Shown here: positions 1 through 5,350 of the stretch, piece after piece | Layout of the letters: the number at the start of each line of letters is the position of its first letter | How positions within the stretch are numbered: position 1 is the first letter of the stretch | Source: Syntrophomonadaceae bacterium | Lineage (GTDB): Bacteria > Bacillota > Syntrophomonadia > Syntrophomonadales > Syntrophomonadaceae | DNA: 7,817 nucleotides | NCBI GenBank assembly: GCA_012840625.1 | Contig: DUSB01000045.1 | Location: 1 to 7,817, forward strand | Direction: 5' to 3' | Translations under genes and position numbers: made by a program | The notes under the pieces: generated by a model | Databases searched by the model: none | The model's input: only the letters and a program-made list of their open reading frames with translations | What the model was told of the DNA's origin: nothing

Positions 1-25
1 TAGTCTGGATGGGAGAAGAAGGGCA
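1..25 (+). promoter_or_regulatory. FMN riboswitch (RFN element), 3' end only
   Basis: The first bases (AGTCTGGATGGGAGAAG at 2-18) match the conserved 3' end of the FMN aptamer, which is nearly the same in the B. subtilis ribD leader. The rest of the aptamer lies left of the window, so the core fold cannot be checked here. GAGAAG at 13-18 would be the 3' strand of the closing helix P1. A terminator at 86-112 and the riboflavin operon follow, which is the standard arrangement: FMN binding favours termination and shuts off riboflavin synthesis. The identification is from sequence match and context; the right boundary is approximate. Confidence 0.88.
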
Positions 26-85
26 TAGCGTGCTGGCTATTTTAAACAATAGTTAACACGCAATGTTCGCATGTAAAAATTGCCC

Positions 86-112
86 AACCCCGGAATCGTC
101 CGGGGTTTTTTT
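86..112 (+). terminator. Riboswitch-controlled intrinsic terminator upstream of ribD
   Basis: A 9-bp perfect stem (AACCCCGGA at 86-94 with TCCGGGGTT at 99-107) closes a 4-nt loop, and the T run spans 106-112. It lies between the FMN aptamer and ribD, so it is the off-switch of the expression platform. The 5' arm could instead pair with the conserved aptamer 3' end: TCTGG at 4-8 with CCGGA at 90-94, and TGGG at 10-13 with CCCA at 83-86. That would act as an antiterminator when FMN is absent. The terminator is plain in the sequence; the alternative pairing is inferred. Confidence 0.9.
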
Positions 113-131
113 GTGGAACGGGGTAGTAATC

Positions 132-1253
132 TTGACGGATAAACATAACGATATGACCTATATGCAGCATGCAATAAGCATTGCAGCCAGAGCCCATGGC
201 AGAACAGAACCGAACCCCATGGTGGGAGCGCTTATCGTTGATGAAAACGGTATCATTGTGGGGGAGGGTTATCATCAGCAGGCCGGTACAGCCCATGCGG
301 AAATACATGCGCTTAGACAGGCAGGCAGTAGAGCCAGGCATGCTACGGTTTATGTCAGCCTTGAACCTTGCAGTCATTATGGCCATACTCCACCCTGTAC
401 CGAGGCCCTGATAGAAGCCGGAGTAAAAAGAGTGGTCATTGCCATGCAGGATCCCAATCCCCAAGTAGCGGGAAATGGTATAAAACGTTTGCAAGCTGCC
501 GGGATTGAAGTTGAAACAGGCATTCTGGAACAGGAAGCAGCCCGATTAAATGAGGTCTTTATTAAGCATATACAAACCGGTCTGCCTTTTATTGCTTCCA
601 AAACCGCCATGACCCTGGATGGGAAAATCGCTACCAAAACGGGCGATTCTAAATGGATAAGCAATGAACAATCACGTCATTATGTTCACCAATTACGCAA
701 TCAATACCAGGCCATCATGGTGGGGATTGGTACCGTTATGATTGATGATCCCCGGCTGAATACACGTCTGGAAACAAGCAGTAAACGTGATCCCGTAAGG
801 GTCATTATCGATACGAAACTTGATATTCCTGTTCAAAGTCGTATTGTTCAGAGCGCCGAGCAGCAAAAAACCGTGGTTTTTTGTGGACGGCAGGTTAATG
901 ATGCCAAATGCAGAGCACTGGAGAAACGGGGGGTGCAGATTAATCGTGTAGATAGCCGCGGTGATTTATTATCCATGCAACAAGTCTTTAAACTACTTTA
1001 TGAGCAGGGAATTTGTAGCATTTTGGTCGAAGGCGGATCCAGTTTGAATGGTACGTTACTGCAGGAAAAATGGTTTGATAGAGTATATTTTTTTATTGCC
1101 CCTAAAATCATAGGCGGGCACAGTGCTCCCGGTCCATTTGGTGGTGTTGGTTGTGAGAAAATAAGTCAAGGTATTCGTGTGATCGAACGGGAAATACATT
1201 CTTTTGGCGAGGATCTTATGATCACCGGTCGATTATCCTATGAAAGTCTTTGA
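132..1253 (+). CDS. ribD: Bifunctional riboflavin biosynthesis deaminase/reductase RibD
   Basis: This cytosolic enzyme deaminates the pyrimidine product of GTP cyclohydrolase II and then reduces its ribosyl side chain with NADPH. Numbered from TTG 132 (373 aa), the N-terminal zinc deaminase domain (about 1-145) has HAEIHA at 55-60 and PCSHYGHTPPC at 79-89, giving the His and two Cys zinc ligands plus the catalytic Glu57. The C-terminal reductase domain (about 150-370) shows SKTAMTLDGKIAT at 157, GDSKWIS at 171 and VEGGSSLNGT at 299. Length and motifs match B. subtilis RibD (about 361 aa). The frame is open back to ATG 63, but that codon precedes the terminator and the extra residues are not RibD-like. 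TTG 132 has a GGGG stretch about 8 nt upstream; ATG 153 is the other reasonable start but has almost no ribosome binding site. It is the first gene of the rib operon, and ribE follows after 12 nt. Confidence 0.95.
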   Translation: MTDKHNDMTYMQHAISIAARAHGRTEPNPMVGALIVDENGIIVGEGYHQQAGTAHAEIHALRQAGSRARHATVYVSLEPCSHYGHTPPCTEALIEAGVKRVVIAMQDPNPQVAGNGIKRLQAAGIEVETGILEQEAARLNEVFIKHIQTGLPFIASKTAMTLDGKIATKTGDSKWISNEQSRHYVHQLRNQYQAIMVGIGTVMIDDPRLNTRLETSSKRDPVRVIIDTKLDIPVQSRIVQSAEQQKTVVFCGRQVNDAKCRALEKRGVQINRVDSRGDLLSMQQVFKLLYEQGICSILVEGGSSLNGTLLQEKWFDRVYFFIAPKIIGGHSAPGPFGGVGCEKISQGIRVIEREIHSFGEDLMITGRLSYESL

Positions 1254-1265
1254 GGAGGCATAAAG

Positions 1266-1913
1266 ATGTTTACCGGTATTATCGAAGAACTTGGTACCGT
1301 CCAGCGTATAGAAAAGGGCATTAACTCCTCCCAGCTTTATATCCAGGCCCGGCAGGTTCTCGCAGACACTAAGATTGGGGACAGTATTGCTGTGAATGGT
1401 GTCTGTCTTACAGTTACCGAATATGGAGACGATTATTTTGTTGCTGATGTTATGGCTGAAACACTGCTGCGCACAACCCTCAAGCAGCTAAGTAATGGTA
1501 CGCGGGTCAATCTGGAACGCGCTTTACGTGTAGGCGACCGTATGGGGGGGCATATAGTTCAAGGGCATGTAGATGGAGTGGGGACTATTGTAGAACAAAG
1601 GAAAGAAGATATCGCCACCATTATCTATATCAAAGCTGACCCCGAGCTCTTACGATACATCGTTCCTAAAGGATCGATTGCCATAGATGGTATCAGCCTT
1701 ACCGTTGTTGATGTACAGACATCTCGTTTTAGTGTTTCGATTATTCCACATACTGAGGCAGTCACTACCTTGGGACTTAAAAGAACAGGAGAGCAGGTGA
1801 ATCTAGAAACAGATATTATAGGTCGTTATGTAGAACGTTTATTAAGTCAGGAATCCCTCCAGCCACCTAGTGGATTAAGTATAAATACTTTGGCAGAAAA
1901 CGGTTTTATCTGA
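1266..1913 (+). CDS. ribE: Riboflavin synthase, alpha subunit
   Basis: It catalyses the last step, dismutation of two 6,7-dimethyl-8-ribityllumazine molecules into riboflavin and a pyrimidine that is recycled by RibH. The 215-aa length is normal. The protein is an internal duplication of two barrels: the first starts with MFTGIIEELG and contains SIAVNGVCLTV (40-50, with Cys47), and the second (from about 98) contains the matching SIAIDGISLTV (137-147). MGGHIVQGHVDG at 93-104 joins them. Active sites form between barrels of different subunits in the trimer. GAGGAGG at 1252-1258 overlaps the ribD stop and sits 7 nt before the ATG, so translation is probably coupled. The last 20 or so residues are a variable tail. 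The stop codon lies in an 11-bp tandem repeat. Confidence 0.96.
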   Translation: MFTGIIEELGTVQRIEKGINSSQLYIQARQVLADTKIGDSIAVNGVCLTVTEYGDDYFVADVMAETLLRTTLKQLSNGTRVNLERALRVGDRMGGHIVQGHVDGVGTIVEQRKEDIATIIYIKADPELLRYIVPKGSIAIDGISLTVVDVQTSRFSVSIIPHTEAVTTLGLKRTGEQVNLETDIIGRYVERLLSQESLQPPSGLSINTLAENGFI

Positions 1914-1932
1914 TTTATCATTGATTTATCAT
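1911..1932 (+). repeat. Perfect 11-bp tandem repeat at the ribE-ribBA junction
   Basis: TGATTTATCAT occurs twice without a gap, at 1911-1921 and 1922-1932. The first TGA is the ribE stop codon, and the second copy ends one base before the ribBA ribosome binding site AAGGAGGT (1933-1940). The repeat makes up most of the ribE-ribBA spacer. It looks like a simple slippage duplication; no regulatory role is visible. Confidence 0.85.
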
Positions 1933-1947
1933 AAGGAGGTCAACATT

Positions 1948-3147
1948 ATGCATTTCAACACCATTGAAGAAGCTATCGAAGACATGAAAAACGGGAAGGT
2001 TTTGATTCTTGTAGATGATGAAGACAGAGAAAATGAAGGAGATCTCATTATTGCAGCGGAAAAATGCACACCCGAAGTGGTAAATTTTATGGCCTCTCAT
2101 GCCAGAGGCTTGATTTGTGTACCAATGCTGGGAGAACGGTTGGATGAGCTGGATATTCAGCCTATGGTGGTAGAGAATACGGATAATCATGAAACGGCTT
2201 TCACTGTTTCCGTTGATTATAAAACTACTTCTACAGGTATATCTGCTTATGAACGGGCAGCTACTATCAAGGCATTAATCTCTGATCAGAGCTGTGCAGA
2301 AGATTTTCGCAGACCCGGACACATCTTTCCTTTACGATATAAAGAAGGCGGTGTATTACGCCGAACTGGACATACGGAAGGATCGGTAGACTTGGCTAAA
2401 TTAGCAGGTCTATATCCGGCAGCAGTCATTTGTGAAGTCATGAATGATGATGGTACCATGGCCAGAACCCCTCAATTGATGGAATTTGCCCGCGAACATC
2501 AGATAAAAATTATTACCATCGCTGACTTAATTGAATATCGCCGACGTAACGAAAAATTGGTGGAACGTGTTGATGATGCTAAATTGCCGACCATCTATGG
2601 AAATTTTACTGCTATAGGATACCGTTCCTTGTTAGATGGAAAAGAGCATATTGCCCTGGTAAAAGGTGAATGGGAAGAGGATGAGCCAATTTTGGTCCGG
2701 GTTCACTCTGAGTGTTTAACCGGTGATGTATTTGGTTCTCTTCGTTGTGATTGTGGAGAACAACTTGGAGCAGCACTGAGCATGATCGAAGAGGCCGGCA
2801 AAGGGGTTTTGTTGTATATGCGGCAAGAAGGGCGCGGTATTGGTTTGGTTAATAAGATTCGTGCCTACAAATTGCAGGATAATGGACGCGATACTGTAGA
2901 GGCCAATATCGATCTTGGCTTTCCCGCTGACCTCAGGGATTATGGCATTGGTGCGCAAATTCTTGTTGATCTGGGTGTGCGTAAAATGCGTTTATTGACC
3001 AATAATCCTAAAAAGATAAGGGGATTGGAGGGTTATGGTCTGGAATTTGTAGAAAGAGTCCCCATAGAAATGCCTGCCAAAGCTGAAAACCGTTTTTACA
3101 TGCAGACCAAGAAAGAAAAAATGGGACATTTACTGGCTAATTATTAA
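1948..3147 (+). CDS. ribBA: Bifunctional DHBP synthase / GTP cyclohydrolase II (RibBA)
   Basis: This enzyme supplies both precursors of riboflavin. The N-terminal domain makes 3,4-dihydroxy-2-butanone 4-phosphate from ribulose 5-phosphate, and the C-terminal domain opens GTP with loss of formate and pyrophosphate. In 399 aa, about the usual length, the DHBP synthase part (about 1-200) has the acidic metal and substrate loop DDEDRENEGD (23-32), RRPGHIFPLR (121-130) and HTEGSVDLAKLAG (142-154). The cyclohydrolase part (about 205-399) has the zinc cysteines Cys256, Cys267 and Cys269, RQEGRGIGL (292-300) and TNNPKK (351-356). No key residue is missing, so both activities should be intact. The start is ATG 1948, 8 nt after AAGGAGGT. 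An in-frame TTG at 1921 lies in the tandem repeat upstream of that site and is not used. ribH follows after 19 nt. Confidence 0.97.
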   Translation: MHFNTIEEAIEDMKNGKVLILVDDEDRENEGDLIIAAEKCTPEVVNFMASHARGLICVPMLGERLDELDIQPMVVENTDNHETAFTVSVDYKTTSTGISAYERAATIKALISDQSCAEDFRRPGHIFPLRYKEGGVLRRTGHTEGSVDLAKLAGLYPAAVICEVMNDDGTMARTPQLMEFAREHQIKIITIADLIEYRRRNEKLVERVDDAKLPTIYGNFTAIGYRSLLDGKEHIALVKGEWEEDEPILVRVHSECLTGDVFGSLRCDCGEQLGAALSMIEEAGKGVLLYMRQEGRGIGLVNKIRAYKLQDNGRDTVEANIDLGFPADLRDYGIGAQILVDLGVRKMRLLTNNPKKIRGLEGYGLEFVERVPIEMPAKAENRFYMQTKKEKMGHLLANY

Positions 3148-3153
3148 TATAAT

Positions 3154-3169
3154 GGAGGTTGTACAAGTG
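3154..3169 (+). promoter_or_regulatory. Ribosome binding site that sets a GTG start for ribH
   Basis: GGAGGT at 3154-3159 lies 7 nt before GTG 3167. The in-frame ATG at 3152 overlaps this site and has only AT-rich sequence before it, so the GTG is the supported start. It yields a 154-aa protein, the same length as B. subtilis RibH. Confidence 0.82.
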
Positions 3170-3631
3170 GGAAAAGTTTTTGAAGGAAAACTCATCGGTA
3201 AACAGCAGCGATTTGGTATCGTGGTGGCACGATTTAACGAATTTATTACCAGCAAACTTCTATCAGGGTGTCTGGATGCCCTGCACCGCCATGGTGTATC
3301 CGATGAGAACATAGAAATAGCCTGGGTACCCGGTTGCTTTGAAATTCCTCTGGTAGCGCAAAAAATGGCGGGATTGAACTATGATGCCGTAATATGCCTG
3401 GGAGCAGTCATCCGCGGCGCTACACCGCATTTTGAATATGTTTCTTCGGAAGTAGCTAAAGGGATAGCACAGGTAGGACTGAGCTCCGGCAAGCCTGTTA
3501 TTTTCGGCATTATTACCGCTGATACCATTGAACAAGCAGTTGAACGTGCTGGAACCAAGGCAGGCAACAAAGGTGCTGACGCCGCATTAAGTGCCCTGGA
3601 AATGACCAATTTACTGGCTGCATTAAAATAA
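3167..3631 (+). CDS. ribH: 6,7-dimethyl-8-ribityllumazine synthase
   Basis: It condenses 5-amino-6-ribitylamino-uracil with 3,4-dihydroxy-2-butanone 4-phosphate to give the lumazine substrate of riboflavin synthase. With the GTG start it is 154 aa and aligns without gaps to B. subtilis RibH along most of its length. Visible motifs are ARFNEFITSKLL (21-32), the ribityl-site VPGCFEIP (54-61), GAVIRGATPHFEYV (79-92) with the catalytic His88 at the same number as in B. subtilis, and ERAGTKAGNKG (126-136). In Bacillus this protein forms a 60-subunit icosahedral shell around the RibE trimer. The short hydrophilic N-terminus and ribE in the same operon are compatible with that, but assembly cannot be judged from sequence alone. 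Last gene of the operon; a terminator begins 23 nt after the stop. Confidence 0.96.
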   Translation: MGKVFEGKLIGKQQRFGIVVARFNEFITSKLLSGCLDALHRHGVSDENIEIAWVPGCFEIPLVAQKMAGLNYDAVICLGAVIRGATPHFEYVSSEVAKGIAQVGLSSGKPVIFGIITADTIEQAVERAGTKAGNKGADAALSALEMTNLLAALK

Positions 3632-3653
3632 AGACAGTTTTATATAAAATCCC

Positions 3654-3684
3654 AAAAAGCGCCCTGTTCGTACGGGCGCTTTTT
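3654..3684. terminator. Bidirectional intrinsic terminator between ribH and the thiolase gene
   Basis: An 11-bp perfect stem (AAAAAGCGCCC at 3654-3664 with GGGCGCTTTTT at 3674-3684) closes a 9-nt loop. The T run on the plus strand ends the rib operon, and the A run on the left arm supplies a U tract for the convergent thiolase transcript, whose stop codon is 16 nt away. One structure therefore serves both transcripts. Confidence 0.9.
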
Positions 3685-3699
3685 AAAATGATATCTTTT

Positions 3700-4884
3700 T
3701 TACAGTCTTTCTACAATAAGAGCTGTACCCTGTCCGCCACCAATACATAAAGTCGCCAGACCAAGTTTAGCCTCACGTTTTTGCATCTCATATAATAAGG
3801 TGGTCAAAATACGAGCACCTGATGCACCGATTGGATGTCCTAGTGCAATGGCTCCGCCATTTACATTTACTTTTTCCATGGCTTTATCCCAGCCCAGATC
3901 ACGGGCAACAGCAATGGATTGAGCAGCAAACGCTTCATTGGCTTCGATAAGATCCAGATCATCCACCGTCAGCTTAGCTTTCTCCAGAGCTTTACGAGTA
4001 GCAGGAATGGGGCCTAATCCCATGACGGACGGATCTACTCCACCAGAGGCATAAGATACTATTCTGGCCATAGGTTTAATGCCTAATTCATCAGCCTTTT
4101 CCCGTGACATAACGATTACTGCAGCGGCACCATCATTGATACCAGATGCATTTCCTGCTGTTACCGAGCCATCCTTCTTAAAGGCAGGTTTGAGTTTACT
4201 CATCTTTTCGAGATTGGTGTCGCGAGGATGTTCATCGGTATCGAAAATACTCTCACCTTTTTTGGTCTTGATAACCACCGGTACAATTTCATCTTTGAAA
4301 CGGCCGCTCTCAATCGCTGCCTTGGCTCTTTGCTGACTGCGCAAGCCAAATTCGTCCTGTTCTTCACGGGTGATACCATACATTTCATTGATATTTTCCG
4401 AGGTAATGCCCATATGATAATCGTTAAAGGCTTCCCATAAGCCATCTTTGATCATGGTATCGACTAACTTACCATCATTCATACGGTATCCAAAGCGAGC
4501 TTTTTCCAGGGCATAAGGAGCCGCGGACATGTTCTCCATGCCGCCGGCCAGAATAATATCTGCATCTCCGGCTTTAATGATCTGTGCAGCCAGACTTACA
4601 GAACGCAGTCCTGAGCCACATACCTTGTTTAAAGTGAACGCAGGTACCTCTTTAGGAATACCAGCATAGATTGCTGATTGGCGTGCAACATTCTGGCCCT
4701 GGGCCGCCTGCAGCACACAACCAAAAATAACCTCATCAACCTGCTCAGCTGAAATTCCAGTTCGTTGCAATGCTTCCTTCATAACCAGAGTACCTAAATC
4801 AACCACCCGGATATTCTTTAGTTGACCCCCAAAGGTACCAACTGGTGTTCTACATGCGCCTACTAAAACAACTTCTTTGCTCAA
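3700..4884 (-). CDS. thlA: Acetyl-CoA C-acetyltransferase (thiolase)
   Basis: This cytosolic biosynthetic-type thiolase reversibly condenses two acetyl-CoA to acetoacetyl-CoA, the entry step to butyrate or, in reverse, the last step of butyrate oxidation. The 394-aa length is standard for the family. The acyl-accepting cysteine is Cys89 in NKVCGSGLRSV, His350 lies in GGAIALGHPIGASGAR, and the second catalytic Cys380 is in CIGGGQGTA; NEAFA at 316-320 is also present. Long stretches such as LAAQIIKAGDAD and DGLWEAFNDYHMGIT are nearly those of Clostridium acetobutylicum ThlA. The start is TTG (4882-4884 read in reverse): an in-frame TAG lies directly upstream and AAGGAGG is 9 nt away. No crotonase, hydroxybutyryl-CoA dehydrogenase or CoA-transferase gene adjoins it, so it is a monocistronic unit. 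Longer-chain specificity cannot be excluded. Confidence 0.95.
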   Translation of the reverse strand: MSKEVVLVGACRTPVGTFGGQLKNIRVVDLGTLVMKEALQRTGISAEQVDEVIFGCVLQAAQGQNVARQSAIYAGIPKEVPAFTLNKVCGSGLRSVSLAAQIIKAGDADIILAGGMENMSAAPYALEKARFGYRMNDGKLVDTMIKDGLWEAFNDYHMGITSENINEMYGITREEQDEFGLRSQQRAKAAIESGRFKDEIVPVVIKTKKGESIFDTDEHPRDTNLEKMSKLKPAFKKDGSVTAGNASGINDGAAAVIVMSREKADELGIKPMARIVSYASGGVDPSVMGLGPIPATRKALEKAKLTVDDLDLIEANEAFAAQSIAVARDLGWDKAMEKVNVNGGAIALGHPIGASGARILTTLLYEMQKREAKLGLATLCIGGGQGTALIVERL

Positions 4885-4900
4885 CTAATGATACCTCCTT
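4882..4900 (-). promoter_or_regulatory. Ribosome binding site and TTG start of the thiolase gene
   Basis: On the minus strand AAGGAGG (4894-4900) precedes TTG (4884-4882) with a 9-nt spacer. The codon directly before the TTG is an in-frame TAG, so no longer form is possible. Confidence 0.87.
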
Positions 4901-4901
4901 C

Positions 4902-4925
4902 AATTAAATCAATAATTAAATCAAT
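4902..4925. repeat. Perfect 12-bp tandem repeat in the thiolase leader
   Basis: AATTAAATCAAT occurs twice without a gap, at 4902-4913 and 4914-4925. The block lies directly upstream of the thiolase ribosome binding site and downstream of its likely -10 box, so it should be in the 5' untranslated RNA. It may be a slippage duplication or a pair of direct operator sites; nothing in the sequence decides between them. Confidence 0.85.
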
Positions 4926-4942
4926 GCCTGGATAGCCTACTT

Positions 4943-4948
4943 ATTATA
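4943..4948 (-). promoter_or_regulatory. Candidate sigma-A -10 box for the thiolase gene
   Basis: Read on the minus strand this is a perfect TATAAT, about 60 nt upstream of the TTG start. No good -35 hexamer is present 16-18 nt upstream on that strand, and there is no extended TG element, so the call rests on the -10 and on position. Confidence 0.45.
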
Positions 4949-5222
4949 GTATAAGTGAAATAGCAGTTTATTTTCGGCATCCCTTATAGAGTTTAGCACA
5001 TATTGAGCCTTAAAGAGATACTATTATTTGAATAGTTGATTAATTCTAACGATAACCAGGAAAAATATTAAAAAACTAAGTCAATAGGTAAAATATAGCG
5101 CTAGCCCTTGTTATTGTCAAAAAGTATTGTAAAATAATTAGATGTAATTCTATCCTGATAAAGATAATCTTAGGGTGCCATACAGTAAGGAAGATAGTTT
5201 TATTAAAAAGGTGTACTATTAC

Positions 5223-5252
5223 TTGATCTGGTAAACTAAAGGGGTCGATAAT
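5223..5252 (+). promoter_or_regulatory. Candidate sigma-A promoter for the DUF1646 gene
   Basis: TTGATC (5223-5228) and GATAAT (5247-5252) are separated by 18 nt, matching 4 of 6 and 5 of 6 consensus bases. Transcription would begin near 5259 and leave a leader of about 90 nt. The region is AT-rich and other weak boxes exist nearby, such as TTGGAT/TTTAAT at 5259-5286, so this is one possibility only. Confidence 0.3.
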
Positions 5253-5350
5253 ACACAGTTGGATATTAAGATTTATTTTATTTAATACAAATAAGTATTT
5301 AGGTATTATAGTGGTATAAGAAAATGCAAGATGAGGAGAGATGAGTAGAC

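Larger units (their letters stand above)
4885..5350. other. 466-nt AT-rich divergent intergenic region
   Basis: The region separates the divergent thiolase and DUF1646 genes. I see no credible coding frame on either strand, no tRNA-like fold and no mobile-element end. It holds the thiolase leader with a tandem repeat, candidate promoters on both strands, a weak 6-bp inverted repeat (ACTATT/AATAGT at 5020-5036), an 8-bp palindrome TAGCGCTA at 5096-5103 and a short palindrome AAGATAATCTT at 5161-5171. No strong GC-rich hairpin stands out. It is long for a spacer with two simple promoters, so an unrecognised leader RNA or regulator sites are possible. Confidence 0.6.

Noticed and set aside
63..131. 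Possible N-terminal extension of RibD from ATG 63
   Set aside because: These codons include the terminator hairpin and T run, and the encoded residues do not resemble RibD N-termini; regulation by the riboswitch would make no sense if translation began before the terminator.
42..494. Minus-strand open frame of 150 codons opposite ribD
   Set aside because: It runs antisense across the riboswitch terminator and the RibD deaminase domain, and its product has no recognisable family features; it is a shadow frame.
1921..1947. Upstream TTG start for ribBA
   Set aside because: It lies in the tandem repeat before the AAGGAGGT site; ATG 1948 has ideal spacing to that site and gives the normal N-terminus.
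3152..3166. ATG 3152 as ribH start
   Set aside because: It overlaps the GGAGGT site and has no site of its own; GTG 3167 gives the family length of 154 aa.
3638..3649. Palindrome TTTTATATAAAA after ribH
   Set aside because: A simple AT palindrome next to the terminator; too low in complexity to call an operator.
5020..5036. Inverted repeat ACTATT-5-AATAGT
   Set aside because: A six-base arm in AT-rich DNA is expected by chance, and it is not placed near either candidate promoter.
5096..5103. Palindrome TAGCGCTA
   Set aside because: Eight-base palindromes are common by chance; no second copy or promoter contact seen.
5114..5140. TTGTCA with TAAAAT or TAATTA as a promoter
   Set aside because: Spacers of 10 and 15 nt are wrong for a sigma-A promoter, and it is more than 200 nt from the next gene.
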